This document shows, piece after piece, positions 45,562 to 55,255 of a stretch of DNA of 64,000 nucleotides. The DNA comes from Nitrosomonadales bacterium. GTDB taxonomy: Bacteria > Pseudomonadota > Gammaproteobacteria > Burkholderiales > Gallionellaceae. Location: contig JACRNY010000002.1 of assembly GCA_016214695.1 (NCBI GenBank), forward strand, positions 62,001 through 126,000, given 5' to 3'. The position numbers and the translations under genes were made by a program. The notes under the pieces are model-generated. The model saw only the letters and a program-made list of their open reading frames with translations, was not told the origin of the DNA and ran no database searches. Each line of letters starts with the position of its first letter. Position 1 is the first letter of the stretch.

Positions 45562-46275
45562 CTATTCCGCGAAGGGTGGCTTGCGTCCGACCAGCGCCTC
45601 GGCCAGCAACAGCTCCTCATCGGTGTGATTCGGCTTGTCCATGCCCAACACGTCATGGACACATTGACCGGGCGGGCCATCGCGGTAGATATGCAACGGC
45701 CGGTCGTGATGCAGCGAGTGCACGCTCTGCCGGCTGCTGCCGTCGCCGCTGGCCTCGACATCCACATCGCCATAGCAGGTGCAGAAATAGGTCTTGTCCG
45801 GCCCGGCCTCCAGATACACCCCGGTGCCGCGGATGCCGATGGTCGCGGTCGGCGTCTCGATGCGCATGCCCTTGTTGCGCGACACCGACAGCAGTTTGCC
45901 CGCGAACAGGCTGAGTCCGCCGATCAGCAGCGAACCCAGATCGCTGCTTTCTTTCGACCGTATCTTGAGATGACTGTTGCTGCGCAACAGCATCGCGTGG
46001 TCGCCGACCACGAACACCAGCTCGCTGTCCCTGCCGGTCTTCACCGTATCGTTGGGACCGATGCGCGTACCCGCATGCACCCGCTCGCCGTTGACCCAGG
46101 CCTTGCCCTTCACACGGTAGACCGATTGCGTCGCGGGCAGTTTCTGCGGCGGCACGAACACAGCGGCAACTGCCTTCACCGCGGGCAACATCGCCGTCAA
46201 CAGCCCAGCCGCCAGGCCCTGCAGCAAGCGCCTGCGCTGCTGACCGGCCACTTCCAGTCTCTGATTCTGTTCCAT
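45562..46275 (-). CDS. FecR-domain protein, exported
   Basis: 237 aa from ATG at 46275. Leader with RRRLLQGLAAGLLTAMLPAVKA. The FecR-like beta domain spans roughly 60-160: GKAWVNGERVHAGTRIGPNDTVKTGRDSELVFVVGDHAMLLRSNS and ATIGIRGTGVYLE. Cys-x-Cys in TYFCTCYGDVDVEA. Not a classic anti-sigma FecR because it lacks the cytoplasmic domain. Probably a periplasmic sensor or structural component of the module. Confidence 0.8.
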   Translation of the reverse strand: MEQNQRLEVAGQQRRRLLQGLAAGLLTAMLPAVKAVAAVFVPPQKLPATQSVYRVKGKAWVNGERVHAGTRIGPNDTVKTGRDSELVFVVGDHAMLLRSNSHLKIRSKESSDLGSLLIGGLSLFAGKLLSVSRNKGMRIETPTATIGIRGTGVYLEAGPDKTYFCTCYGDVDVEASGDGSSRQSVHSLHHDRPLHIYRDGPPGQCVHDVLGMDKPNHTDEELLLAEALVGRKPPFAE

Positions 46276-46348
46276 CGCTACTCCCTGATAAATGTCCGTC
46301 AATGCAGCGGTGGATGCCCGCCTGCGCGGGAACATCCACCCCGCGCCG

Positions 46349-46609
46349 TCACATGCCCTTGTCCTTGCTCATCGCATCATCTTTTTTCATGGCATCCATT
46401 TTCATGGCGTCCTGATGTTTCGGCTTCTTGTTCGCGGACTTCTTCTTGTCCATCGACTCCTTGCCCATCTCATCCTTATGCATGGCGTCTTTGCTCATCG
46501 TGTCCTTGGGCATGCCATCCTTGCTCATGGCGTGGTCGTCCATCGCCGCCGCATTCTGGGCGAAAGCCGCCAGGCAGAGCGTCAACAACAGGGAAGTCAG
46601 TTTGTTCAT
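46349..46609 (-). CDS. Pentapeptide MXKDX-repeat protein
   Basis: 86 aa. Signal peptide (LLLTLCLAAFAQNAAA) then repeated MxKDx units (AMSKDG, MPKDT, MSKDA, MHKDE, MDAMKKDDAMSKDKG). I recognise this as the MXKDX repeat family of unknown function. The methionine-rich, exported chain could be a sacrificial oxidant sink for MsrA/MsrB; that is inference. Its promoter matches the ECF motif described at 46672. Confidence 0.88.
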   Translation of the reverse strand: MNKLTSLLLTLCLAAFAQNAAAMDDHAMSKDGMPKDTMSKDAMHKDEMGKESMDKKKSANKKPKHQDAMKMDAMKKDDAMSKDKGM

Positions 46610-46671
46610 TTGAATCTCCTTGAATGGTTTAGTGGTATCGTCGCAGCGGCTGAACCGTCTGCGCTACCAAG

Positions 46672-46697
46672 TTCGAAGCGCGCCGAAAAAAGGTTAC
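46672..46697 (-). promoter_or_regulatory. ECF sigma-factor promoter GTAACC-N16-CGAA
   Basis: Minus strand GTAACC (46692-46697), exactly 16 bp, CGAA (46672-46675), about 65 bp before the MXKDX gene. GTAACC-N16-CGAA is, to my knowledge, the promoter of Caulobacter SigF-type ECF factors whose partner is NrsF. The window's ECF/NrsF genes start just on the other side, so regulation of the MXKDX-FecR-msr arm by this sigma factor is likely. Confidence 0.8.
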
Positions 46698-46708
46698 ACA
46701 GGATCCGA

Positions 46709-47248
46709 ATGAGCGGGCAAAACGACAATCTGGAAGACCTCATGCGCCGGTCGCTGGCCGGGGATCAGCGCGCCTATGCCGATCTGTTGCGTGAGACCGC
46801 GCGCCTGCTGCGTCCCTTCCTGTCCAGACGCCTGCGCTTCTCCAACGAAGTGGACGACCTGTTGCAGGAGATATTGCTCTCCATCCACAAGGCGCGCCAT
46901 ACCTACGATGGTCAGCGCCCCTACAAGCCGTGGGCGTATGCCATCGCCAGGTTCCGTTTGCTCGACCATCTGCGCACGCACTACGCCGATCAATTGCGCC
47001 ATGCCGAGGACTACGACGAACTGGAAGAAATATTGCCGGACGATGTAACCGAAAGCGAGATCAGTTACGAATCCATAAGCGCGGAGGTGGAGAAACTGCC
47101 CGCGAAGCAGGCCACCATCCTGCGCCTGATGCACCATGACGGCTACACCGCCAAAGAGGTCGCCGCGCAGATGGGCATGAACGAATCGGCGGTGAAAGTG
47201 GCGGCGCACCGCGCCTACAAGATATTGCGAGAAAGATTGGAACGATAA
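46709..47248 (+). CDS. ECF RNA polymerase sigma factor, SigF/NrsF type
   Basis: 179 aa from ATG at 46709. Region 2 (FSNEVDDLLQEILLSIHKARHTYDGQRPYKPWAYAIARFRLLDHLR shortened: EVDDLLQEILLSIHKA) and region 4 helix-turn-helix (GYTAKEVAAQMGMNESAVKVAAHRAYKIL) are clear. The stop overlaps the start of the NrsF-like anti-sigma gene by one base. The frame extends upstream but only into the divergent gene. Confidence 0.93.
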   Translation: MSGQNDNLEDLMRRSLAGDQRAYADLLRETARLLRPFLSRRLRFSNEVDDLLQEILLSIHKARHTYDGQRPYKPWAYAIARFRLLDHLRTHYADQLRHAEDYDELEEILPDDVTESEISYESISAEVEKLPAKQATILRLMHHDGYTAKEVAAQMGMNESAVKVAAHRAYKILRERLER

Positions 47249-47883
47249 TGAACGACATCGAACAACTGATCGCGGGACTGAGCAAGGAAGCGCAGCCGGT
47301 AAGACCCGCGCCGCACCCGTACAAGCTGAGCCTGCAATGGACGGGGGCCGCCACGCTCTATCTGATCGTCACGCTCGCGCTCACCGGCCTGCGTCCGGAT
47401 TGGCGCGAAAGTTTCGTGGAACCGTGGTTCGTCGCCGAGATCGTCACCCTGTTCGCACTCTTCATCGTCACCGCCCTCAGCGCCGCGCTGCTGGCTTTTC
47501 CCGACCTGCACCAGAAACGCCTGCTCGCCTTCGCACCGGTCGTGCCCGCCGTGCTGTTCCTGGCCGTGATCTTCCTTGCCTGGCGTGCCGACACCCCGCC
47601 CGCACCGTTGCCCGAGCACAGCATCGAATGCACCTGCAGCATCCTGCTCACCATGTTGTTGCCTACGGCATGGACTTTCTATTCCCTGCGCAGATACGCC
47701 AGCACCCACTATCGCCTGGCGGGCAGCATCGCGCTGCTCTGCGCGTTCAGCGTCGGCGCATTGTGGCTGCGCTTGCACGAAGTCAACGACTCCATCGCGC
47801 ATGTGGTCGAGTGGCATTACCTGCCGATGCTGGGTGTGGGATTGCTGGGGTTGTGGCTGGGAAGATTGCTGTTGAAGTGGTGA
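47248..47883 (+). CDS. NrsF-type (DUF1109) membrane anti-sigma factor
   Basis: 211 aa with six membrane helices (first WTGAATLYLIVTLALTGL, last YLPMLGVGLLGLWLGRLLL) and a short cytoplasmic N-terminus (MNDIEQLIAGLSKEAQPVRP). Cys-x-Cys (IECTCSILL) in the middle is typical of NrsF and is thought to sense redox or metals. It should hold the sigma factor at the membrane until stress. Confidence 0.9.
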   Translation: MNDIEQLIAGLSKEAQPVRPAPHPYKLSLQWTGAATLYLIVTLALTGLRPDWRESFVEPWFVAEIVTLFALFIVTALSAALLAFPDLHQKRLLAFAPVVPAVLFLAVIFLAWRADTPPAPLPEHSIECTCSILLTMLLPTAWTFYSLRRYASTHYRLAGSIALLCAFSVGALWLRLHEVNDSIAHVVEWHYLPMLGVGLLGLWLGRLLLKW

Positions 47884-47890
47884 CGACACA

Positions 47891-48172
47891 TCACCTGATC
47901 TCGAACCCGCTGTAACTGCCGCTGCCCGGCGCGACCTCCACCCGCTCCACGCTCGCCATCATCGGCCCGCGTTGCGCCCAGCGCACGATGGCCTCCACCG
48001 CACCCGCTTCTCCTTGCACCATCGCCTCCACGGTACGGTCTGGCAGATTGCGCACCCAACCCGAGACCCCCAACAGTTCGGCTTCTTCCTGCATCGAATT
48101 GCGGAAGTACACGCCCTGCACGCGGCCATGGATGACGAGGTGCAATGTTTTCGGGGTGGAAGATGTGCTCAT
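47891..48172 (-). CDS. Acylphosphatase
   Basis: 93 aa from ATG at 48172, chosen because AGGAG lies 6 bases upstream; an in-frame ATG at 48196 has no such site. Signature [14 protein letters not shown] (phosphate loop with catalytic Arg) and [17 protein letters not shown] (catalytic Asn). Hydrolyses acyl phosphates such as carbamoyl or acetyl phosphate. Confidence 0.93.
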   Translation of the reverse strand: MSTSSTPKTLHLVIHGRVQGVYFRNSMQEEAELLGVSGWVRNLPDRTVEAMVQGEAGAVEAIVRWAQRGPMMASVERVEVAPGSGSYSGFEIR

Positions 48173-48327
48173 CGGGGCTCCTGTGTCGGGATGCATTGTT
48201 TAGTCCATGCTATCAGTCGGATAGAAGCGAAGGAAGACAGCGTGCGTGCATCTGCGCTATCGTCAGGTAAAATTGCCCGCGAACAAGTAACCCTTTCAAC
48301 TGCAATACATCAACAACTATTTGAATA

Positions 48328-50286
48328 ATGGCTACTTATAACGAAGCGAGTTTCAAAGTCCTGCGTGGTCTGGAGCCGGTGCGCCAGCGCCCCGGCATGT
48401 ACACCAACCTCGAATCGCCCAACCACATCATCGCCGAAGTGGTGGACAACGCCTGCGACGAAGCGCTCGCGGGCTTTGCCAAGAATATATATGTCACCGC
48501 CCATGCGGACGGCTCGGTGTCGGTGAAGGACGACGGTCGCGGCATCCCGGTCGGCATCCACAAGGAAGAAGGCCGCTCGGTCGTGGAGGTCGCGTTCACC
48601 GTGCTGCACTCCGGCGGCAAGTTCGACAAGGAATCGGATGGCGCCTACAAATTCGCCGGCGGCCTGCACGGCGTCGGCGTGGCCGTCACCAATGCGCTGT
48701 CGAAGAAAGTGGAAGTCACCGTATACCGCGAAGGCGGCCAGCACGATCTACGCTTCGTCGAAGGCGTGGCCGAAACGCCGCTGAAGAAGACCGGCAGCTG
48801 CCCCAAGAACCAGACCGGCACCATGGTGCGCGCCTGGCCCAACCCCAAGTATTTCGACAGCCCCAACGTCAACCTCGCGCAGCTCGAACTCTCGCTGCGC
48901 TCCAAGGCCGTGCTGCTGCCCGGCGTCACCATCACGCTGAATCTGGAAAAGACCGGCGAGACCAAATCGTGGACCTACCCCGACGGCCTGCGCGGCTACC
49001 TCGCCGAGTCGCTCTCCGAATTCGAACTCGCCACCCCCATCCTGTTGCAGGAAAAGTTCACGCGCAAAGGCGACACCAGCGGTTTCGCCGAGGGCGAGGG
49101 CGCCAGCTGGGCGCTCACCTGGAGCGCCGAAGGCAACGTGGTGCGCGAATCGTATGTGAACCTCATCCCCACGCCCGCGGGCGGCACGCACGAAGCCGGC
49201 CTGCGCGACGGCGTGTTCAACGCGGTGAAAGCCTTCGCCGAAATTCATAGTCTGTTGCCCAAGGGCGTGAAGCTGGTGCCCGAGGATGTGTTCTCGCGCG
49301 CCAGCTTCGTGCTCTCGGCCAAGGTGCTCGACCCGCAGTTCCAGGGCCAGACCAAGGAGAAGCTGGTGTCGCGCGACGCGCTGCGCCTGGTCTCTTCGAT
49401 GATGAAAGACCCGCTCGAACTGTGGCTCAACGAACATCTGGAACCGGCGAAGAAGATCGTCGAACTCGCCATCCAGCAGGCGCAGGCACGTTTGCGCTCG
49501 GCGCAAAAAGTGGAAAAGAAAAAAGGTTCCAGCGTCGCCGTGCTGCCCGGCAAACTCACCGATTGCAGCTCCAGCGATTCCAGCCGCACCGAACTGTTCC
49601 TGGTCGAGGGCGATTCCGCCGGCGGCTCCGCCAAGCAGGGCCGCGACAAGGAATTCCAGGCCGTGCTGCCGCTGCGCGGCAAAGTGCTGAACACCTTCGA
49701 AGTGGAGAAGGACCGCCTGTTCGCCAACAACGAGGTCCACGACATCGCCGTCGCGATAGGTGTTGACCCGCATGCGCCGGGCGATACTGTCGACCTTTCC
49801 AACCTGCGCTACAACGCCATCCTCATCATGGCCGATGCCGACGTGGACGGATCGCACATCTCCACTTTGCTGCTCACCCTGTTCTACCGCCACTTCTACC
49901 ACGTGGTGGAAGCCGGCAAGATCTACATCGCGCAACCGCCGCTGTTCCGCATCGACGTGCCCGGTCTCGGCAAGAAACAGGCGAGCAAGATCTACGCACT
50001 GAACGAAGGCGAGCTGAACAGCACACTGGACAGGCTGCGCAAGGAAAAATACCGCGAAGGCAGTTGGAGCATCTCGCGCTTTAAAGGCTTGGGCGAGATG
50101 AGCCCCGAGCAGTTGTGGGATACGACGCTGAATCCGGATACGCGGCGTGCGCTGTGCGTGAAGGCGGATGCGGCTTCGTACAAGGCGACGATGGGGATAT
50201 TCAACATGCTGATGGGCAAGCAGGAGGCTTCGACGCGCAGGGCGTGGCTGGAGTATCACGGGAATGAGGTTGAGGCGGATATTTGA
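48328..50286 (+). CDS. parE: DNA topoisomerase IV subunit B
   Basis: ATPase subunit that works with ParC to decatenate chromosomes. 652 aa: GHKL ATP site (ADGSVSVKDDGRGIPV, KFAGGLHGVGVAVTNALS), TOPRIM with LVEGDSAGGSAKQGRD and DADVDGSHI. Length favours ParE over GyrB, and parC follows. Confidence 0.96.
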   Translation: MATYNEASFKVLRGLEPVRQRPGMYTNLESPNHIIAEVVDNACDEALAGFAKNIYVTAHADGSVSVKDDGRGIPVGIHKEEGRSVVEVAFTVLHSGGKFDKESDGAYKFAGGLHGVGVAVTNALSKKVEVTVYREGGQHDLRFVEGVAETPLKKTGSCPKNQTGTMVRAWPNPKYFDSPNVNLAQLELSLRSKAVLLPGVTITLNLEKTGETKSWTYPDGLRGYLAESLSEFELATPILLQEKFTRKGDTSGFAEGEGASWALTWSAEGNVVRESYVNLIPTPAGGTHEAGLRDGVFNAVKAFAEIHSLLPKGVKLVPEDVFSRASFVLSAKVLDPQFQGQTKEKLVSRDALRLVSSMMKDPLELWLNEHLEPAKKIVELAIQQAQARLRSAQKVEKKKGSSVAVLPGKLTDCSSSDSSRTELFLVEGDSAGGSAKQGRDKEFQAVLPLRGKVLNTFEVEKDRLFANNEVHDIAVAIGVDPHAPGDTVDLSNLRYNAILIMADADVDGSHISTLLLTLFYRHFYHVVEAGKIYIAQPPLFRIDVPGLGKKQASKIYALNEGELNSTLDRLRKEKYREGSWSISRFKGLGEMSPEQLWDTTLNPDTRRALCVKADAASYKATMGIFNMLMGKQEASTRRAWLEYHGNEVEADI

Positions 50287-50296
50287 TTTGTCGTTA

Positions 50297-50392
50297 CCCC
50301 CCTTTAGAAAAGGGGGGCAGGGGGGGATTTGAGAAATGGCAAATCATCCACAAATTTTCAAATCCCCCTCCATCCCCCTTTTCTAAAGGGGG
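50297..50392. repeat. Inverted-repeat element between parE and parC
   Basis: Left arm from 50297 (CCCCCCTTTAGAAAAGGGGGG then CAGGG.. and ATTTG) and right arm 50359-50392 (CAAATCCCCCTCC then CCCCCTTTTCTAAAGGGGG) are reverse complements with about 27 bp between. Each arm is also palindromic. A nested hairpin in the parE-parC transcript; MITE-like. Confidence 0.85.
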
Positions 50393-50437
50393 AAGTGGAT
50401 TAGCTACATGAACCAAAATTTACGGTAAGAACAAAGA

Positions 50438-52795
50438 ATGACAACCAACGAAATCGACCCACAAGACGATCAACAACCCGAAGCCCCCGCCCAAACCGGA
50501 GGCAAGCGCGAATTCGCCCCCCTAGCCAAGCTGCCCGACAGCGACGAAGTCCTCATCGCCGATTACGCCGAGCGCGCCTATCTCGAATACGCCGTCTCCG
50601 TGGTCAAGGGCCGTGCGCTGCCGGAAGTGTGCGACGGGCAAAAACCCGTGCAGCGCCGCATCCTGTTCTCCATGCTGCGCATGGGGCTCACGCATGGCAA
50701 CAAGCATGTGAAGTCGGCGCGCGTCGTCGGTGATGTGCTGGGTAAGTATCACCCGCATGGCGACTCTTCCGCGTATGAGGCGATGGTGCGGCTGGCGCAG
50801 GATTTTGCGATGCGTTATCCGCTGGTGGATGGTCAGGGCAACTTTGGTTCGCGCGATGGCGACAACGCGGCGGCGATGCGTTACACCGAGGCGCGGCTCA
50901 CGCCCATCGCCGATCTGCTGTTGTCCGAGCTGGACAAGGGCACGGTGGATTTCATCCCCAACTATGACGGCGCATTCCAGGAGCCGGCGATGCTGCCCGC
51001 GCGCCTGCCCATGGTGTTGCTCAACGGCGCCTCCGGCATCGCGGTGGGCATGGCGACCGAGATCCCTTCGCATAACTTGAAAGAAGTCGCCAAGGCCGCC
51101 GTCATGCTGGCGAAGAACCCCAACCTCAAGGACGACAAGCTGATGTCTTACATCAGCGGGCCGGACTTCCCCGGCGGCGGGCAGATCATCTCTTCCGCGG
51201 CCGACATCCGCGATGCTTATTCCAGCGGGCGCGGCTCGCTGAAGATGCGCGCACGCTGGACCATTGAGCAACTGGCGCGCGGCCAGTGGCAGGTGGTGGT
51301 GAGCGAATTCCCGCACGGCGTCTCGGCGCAGAAGGTGCTGGAAGAGATCGACGAGTTGACCAACCCCAAGGTCAAGGCCAACAAGAAATCGCTCACGCCG
51401 GAGCAGACGCAGAACAAGCAGCTCATCCTATCGGTGCTGGATGCGGTGGCCGACGAATCGGACAAGTCGCAAAAGATCCGCCTGGTGTTCCAGCCCAAGA
51501 CCTCGAAGCTGAACCCGGACGACATGATGGCGGTGCTGCTCACCCACACCAGTTTGCAGAACTCGGTGTCGGTCAACCTCACCATGATCGGTCTGGACGG
51601 CCGCCCGCAGCAGAAGTCGCTGGCGCAGGTGCTGCGCGAGTGGGTGGAATTCCGCCTGCGCACCGTCACGCGCCGCTGCGATTTCCGCCTCGGCCAGGTC
51701 AACGACCGCCTGCACATCCTCGACGGCCGCATGGTGGTGTACCTGAACGTGGACGCGGTGATCAAGCTCATCCGCAATTCGGACAACCCGAAAGAAGACC
51801 TGATGAAGAAATTCGACCTGAGCGAACGCCAGGCCGAAGATATTCTTGAGATCCGCCTGCGCCAGTTGGCGCGTCTGGAAGGCATCAAGATCGAGAAAGA
51901 GATCAAGGAACTGAAGTCCGAAGCCAAAGAACTGAAGCGCGTGCTCGGCAGCGAAGACGCGCTGCGCGAACTGGTGGTGGGCGAGATCGAAGCCGACGCC
52001 AAGACCTACGGCGACGAGCGCCGCACGCTGATCGAAGAAGCGCAGGTGACCAAAGTGACCGCGCAAGTGAGCGACGAGCCGGTGACGGTGTTCATCTCGC
52101 AACGCTTCTGGGTGCGCACGCGCCAGGGCCACGGCATCGACGCGACCAGCATCGCCTTCAAGGACGGCGACAGCATCGCCGCCACCTACGAGGTGCGCAC
52201 CACCGACACCGTCATCGTCATCTGCAGCAACGGCCGCGTGTGCAGCATCCCCGTCTCGTCGCTGCCCACCGGCCGCGGCGACGGCGCACCGCTCGCCACC
52301 TTCATCGAGATCGCGCCCGGCGCCAAGATCGCGCACGCCTTCTGTGGCAAGACCGAGACCCCCGTGCTGATTTCAACAAGCGCAGGCTACGGCTTCCCCT
52401 GCTTCATCGGCGACATGGTCGGCCGCACCAAGGCAGGCAAACAATTCATCAGCGTGAAGGAAGACACCATCCTGCCGCCGGTCATCGTGACCCCGACGCA
52501 GAATTCACTGGTCGCCGTGGTGAGCAAACAGAACCGGCTGCTGGTGTTCATGCTCTCGGAACTGAAACTGCTGCAAGGCGGCGGCAAGGGCATGATGCTC
52601 ATCGACCTGAAGGAAGGCGACGAGCTGACGGCTTGTACGGTGGTGAATCAACCGGCGGTGACGTTGATCGGCACGGCGGGCAGCAAGGTGCAGCAGTTGA
52701 AGATTGGCGGGAAGGAATTGCAAGGGTACTTTGGGGCTAGGGCTCGGGCGGGGAAGGTGGTTGAGACTAGGTTGAAGGGGTTGAGGTTTGAGTAA
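50438..52795 (+). CDS. parC: DNA topoisomerase IV subunit A
   Basis: 785 aa DNA-cleaving subunit. N-terminal [18 protein letters not shown], the breakage-reunion segment [34 protein letters not shown] (catalytic Tyr further on in [11 protein letters not shown]), coiled coil and C-terminal beta-pinwheel region. Length and pairing with parE fit ParC. Base composition drops sharply right after its stop. Confidence 0.96.
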   Translation: MTTNEIDPQDDQQPEAPAQTGGKREFAPLAKLPDSDEVLIADYAERAYLEYAVSVVKGRALPEVCDGQKPVQRRILFSMLRMGLTHGNKHVKSARVVGDVLGKYHPHGDSSAYEAMVRLAQDFAMRYPLVDGQGNFGSRDGDNAAAMRYTEARLTPIADLLLSELDKGTVDFIPNYDGAFQEPAMLPARLPMVLLNGASGIAVGMATEIPSHNLKEVAKAAVMLAKNPNLKDDKLMSYISGPDFPGGGQIISSAADIRDAYSSGRGSLKMRARWTIEQLARGQWQVVVSEFPHGVSAQKVLEEIDELTNPKVKANKKSLTPEQTQNKQLILSVLDAVADESDKSQKIRLVFQPKTSKLNPDDMMAVLLTHTSLQNSVSVNLTMIGLDGRPQQKSLAQVLREWVEFRLRTVTRRCDFRLGQVNDRLHILDGRMVVYLNVDAVIKLIRNSDNPKEDLMKKFDLSERQAEDILEIRLRQLARLEGIKIEKEIKELKSEAKELKRVLGSEDALRELVVGEIEADAKTYGDERRTLIEEAQVTKVTAQVSDEPVTVFISQRFWVRTRQGHGIDATSIAFKDGDSIAATYEVRTTDTVIVICSNGRVCSIPVSSLPTGRGDGAPLATFIEIAPGAKIAHAFCGKTETPVLISTSAGYGFPCFIGDMVGRTKAGKQFISVKEDTILPPVIVTPTQNSLVAVVSKQNRLLVFMLSELKLLQGGGKGMMLIDLKEGDELTACTVVNQPAVTLIGTAGSKVQQLKIGGKELQGYFGARARAGKVVETRLKGLRFE

Positions 52796-52871
52796 GAGAT
52801 GTAGATTGTATCTGGTACATGCCCCTCACTTTATATTAGGATGCGTTTCATTGAATTTGAGCAGTTGGGGA

Positions 52872-52925
52872 TTCTTATAAGAAGTCTATAGTTGTTATTT
52901 GAAACTAGCATTCCAGTAACTGGAA
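52872..52925 (+). promoter_or_regulatory. Two palindromes upstream of the ATPase/DUF4435 operon
   Basis: TTCTTATAAGAA (52872-52883) and TTCCAGTAACTGGAA (52911-52925) are perfect palindromes in the 146-bp AT-rich gap before the start at 52942. They are suitable as repressor sites. No strong sigma-70 promoter is obvious; TATAGT at about 52887 is one candidate -10. Confidence 0.45.
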
Positions 52926-52941
52926 AGAAATTGAGGCATCA

Positions 52942-54369
52942 ATGAAACTGTCTTCACTCAAGATTAAAAGTGCTTTTGGTTATCTCAATTTCAACATTAA
53001 GTTCGATAAAGAATTGACATTCTTGGTTGGAATCAATGGGTGCGGCAAAACAACAGTTCTACATTTGTTGGAAGCTTTGCTAACGCCCTCACTGCAACTA
53101 CTTGATCGCATTCCGCACGAGAAAGCGGAGTTAAGAATAAGGCACAATAACCGCATAATTAAAATCCAGTCTTCAGTTACGCAAGATACGACAACTATTG
53201 AGATACCCAGCATCGAAGGCGACAATGTCCTTTCTTATCAGCACGCTGAACTCACAAGGGGCGCCTCACCCGAAGCAATCAGCGAACGCCAAAACCTATT
53301 GCTTGCCCAGTTTTCAAAACATCCTGTATTTGAATTTCTTCAAAGTGAATTAGATACCCCTCTATTCTTAGGACTTGACCGACGTAATGTTGTGCTGCAC
53401 TACGATGATATATCAGCCCGGCATGCAACTACTCTTGAAACCAGAAAACGAGAGATGTTCATTCAATCAGTTAAACGGCGCATGCCTATCTCTGGTCAAC
53501 TTGGGGCAAGCTTGGTGAATGTTCAATTTCTAATTCAAGAAATATATCGAACCACGAGGGAGGAGCAAGACAAATTTGGCGTGAAATTGCGCGAAGATAT
53601 CTTTCTCGCAGCATTTGACCTCCATCCGTCTACCAGCTTCTTCAAAATGCTCCACCAAGAGGGCGCTATGAACGTTCCCTTCTTGGCATCAATTATCCAA
53701 AAACGGCAGCACGTTGAAGGCGCACTGAAAAATGCCGGCCTTGATGAAGAAAAATACAGACCAATAGTAAAGAAATTTTTCTCTCATATTGAAGGACTCC
53801 ATGATCGAGCAACCAAGACCGTTCAAAGTAAAGACTCGGAGTTGCCAGATATTACAATTGAACTTGCATTAAATCGCCCAGTTGTTGACCGTGTGATCAA
53901 GCTTATTGAGTCCTCCGAAAATTACACGAAGAATATTAGGAAGATTTGGGAGCCGATCGACCTATTCCTCTCTTTGGTCAACCGCTTCCTTGAGGATAGT
54001 GGCAAACGCCTTGAAATCGATCAGGTTGGCTGGTTAAACGTAAAGCTTATAAACATTGATGTTCAACCAAGAAGCCTAGATGTCTTATCCTCAGGAGAAC
54101 GGCAAATTGTAGTAATTCTTGCCCACTTAGCAATTAACCGTGAGTTCAAACGAGCGGGAATTTTTATAGTGGATGAACCAGAACTTTCTCTCCATTTGAA
54201 ATGGCAGGAAATCTTCGTTGATTCGCTGCTACGCGCAAGCCCAGGCAATCAATTCATCTTGGCAACTCATTCGCCTGCAATCGTTATGGAAAGAGAAGAA
54301 TATTGCCAAGATTTGTCGCCAACGCCTTTAAATCCGGCGCCAGCAAAAACCATTTCACAGCGGCAGTAG
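52942..54369 (+). CDS. ABC-type ATPase, AriA-like (PARIS defence)
   Basis: 475 aa SMC/ABC-type ATPase: Walker A GINGCGKTT (30-38), signature LSSGERQ, Walker B IFIVDEPELSLH and H-loop LATHSP, with a long helical insertion between Walker A and signature. The partner gene 7 bp downstream encodes a DUF4435/TOPRIM-like protein; ATPase plus DUF4435 is the layout of PARIS (AriA/AriB). In PARIS the ATPase scaffold holds the nuclease until a phage protein triggers release. The DNA is visibly AT-richer than all flanking genes, and the start ATG has GAGG upstream. The C-terminus beyond ATHSP is short, so a different AAA/DUF4435 family is possible. Confidence 0.7.
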   Translation: MKLSSLKIKSAFGYLNFNIKFDKELTFLVGINGCGKTTVLHLLEALLTPSLQLLDRIPHEKAELRIRHNNRIIKIQSSVTQDTTTIEIPSIEGDNVLSYQHAELTRGASPEAISERQNLLLAQFSKHPVFEFLQSELDTPLFLGLDRRNVVLHYDDISARHATTLETRKREMFIQSVKRRMPISGQLGASLVNVQFLIQEIYRTTREEQDKFGVKLREDIFLAAFDLHPSTSFFKMLHQEGAMNVPFLASIIQKRQHVEGALKNAGLDEEKYRPIVKKFFSHIEGLHDRATKTVQSKDSELPDITIELALNRPVVDRVIKLIESSENYTKNIRKIWEPIDLFLSLVNRFLEDSGKRLEIDQVGWLNVKLINIDVQPRSLDVLSSGERQIVVILAHLAINREFKRAGIFIVDEPELSLHLKWQEIFVDSLLRASPGNQFILATHSPAIVMEREEYCQDLSPTPLNPAPAKTISQRQ

Positions 54370-54376
54370 GGCCCCT

Positions 54377-55255
54377 ATGTCTATACCTTCCTGGCCAGAT
54401 GCCGCCAAAAAGGCACTATCAGTCTTCTATTCCTCATGGAATGACATTGACGTATTTGTTGAGGACACGGCTTCTTACGCAGAGACTTTCTACATAGCAC
54501 TAATTAATAATGCCCTTCAGGGGAAGGCTAAAGTAAATAAGGTTTTCCCACTAGGCGACAAGAATGCTGTCGTATCTGCTTGCCAAGGTGACACGCAAAA
54601 AAGCGCTAGGCGCAGAATCTACCTTATTGATGGCGACCTCGACTTCGTCTGTGGAAAGCCTGCAGTTCGGCATCCCCGCATGTATCAACATGCCGCATAT
54701 GCTATTGAGAATTACCTAATTACAGAGAAAGCCATCACCAACATACTTCACGAAGAAAATTCAGCCATTAGTGAACAAGATGTACGAAATCTTTTTGATT
54801 TTGGGAATTGGATTGCTGAGCTCTCGGACTTAACTGAGCTTTTTGTGTGTTTTGCTATGACGTGGTTGATAGCCCCAGAGTATAAGACCGTCAAGTTTGG
54901 TATCGGTCCCTTCCTAAAAAAAGTAAATGGGCGTGATGAACTCGATTCCAACAAAGTTGCCGCATTTTGTAGCGCACGCAGAGCTGAACTTGTTACTGCA
55001 TCCACCGCGGCCAAGGTTGACACAACAGAAGTACACATTAGGCAGCAACTACTTGGCAAACGATTAACCGACTATGTGGCAGCACGAGAATTTTTATTTC
55101 TGCCGATGAAGGTGCGCGCAACAAAACTGGGGATGCGGCTTTCTTGCTCACCCGAAAGCATGTATGTCCGAATGGCAAAAGCGACCGATCTTCTGCATTC
55201 CCATCCGCACTTTGTCAGTGCATTAATGAATACGGCCCAAGGTAAAACAATTTAG
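54377..55255 (+). CDS. DUF4435 TOPRIM-like protein, AriB-like effector
   Basis: 292 aa. TOPRIM-like acidic residues: Glu29 in DVFVEDTASYAETFY, and Asp85-x-Asp87-x-Asp89 in YLIDGDLDF. The following AAYAIENYLITE matches the ENYL-type motif of DUF4435. In PARIS, AriB is the toxic nuclease effector. A stop-to-start gap of 7 bp with the ATPase means one operon. Low-GC like its partner and unlike its neighbours, so probably transferred as a pair. DUF4435 also occurs in other nuclease systems. Confidence 0.7.
   Translation: MSIPSWPDAAKKALSVFYSSWNDIDVFVEDTASYAETFYIALINNALQGKAKVNKVFPLGDKNAVVSACQGDTQKSARRRIYLIDGDLDFVCGKPAVRHPRMYQHAAYAIENYLITEKAITNILHEENSAISEQDVRNLFDFGNWIAELSDLTELFVCFAMTWLIAPEYKTVKFGIGPFLKKVNGRDELDSNKVAAFCSARRAELVTASTAAKVDTTEVHIRQQLLGKRLTDYVAAREFLFLPMKVRATKLGMRLSCSPESMYVRMAKATDLLHSHPHFVSALMNTAQGKTI

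Noticed and set aside
52942-55255. Type II restriction or retron system for the ATPase/DUF4435 pair
   Set aside because: No methyltransferase, reverse transcriptase or msr-msd-like RNA is present; the motifs fit an ATPase and a TOPRIM-like effector.
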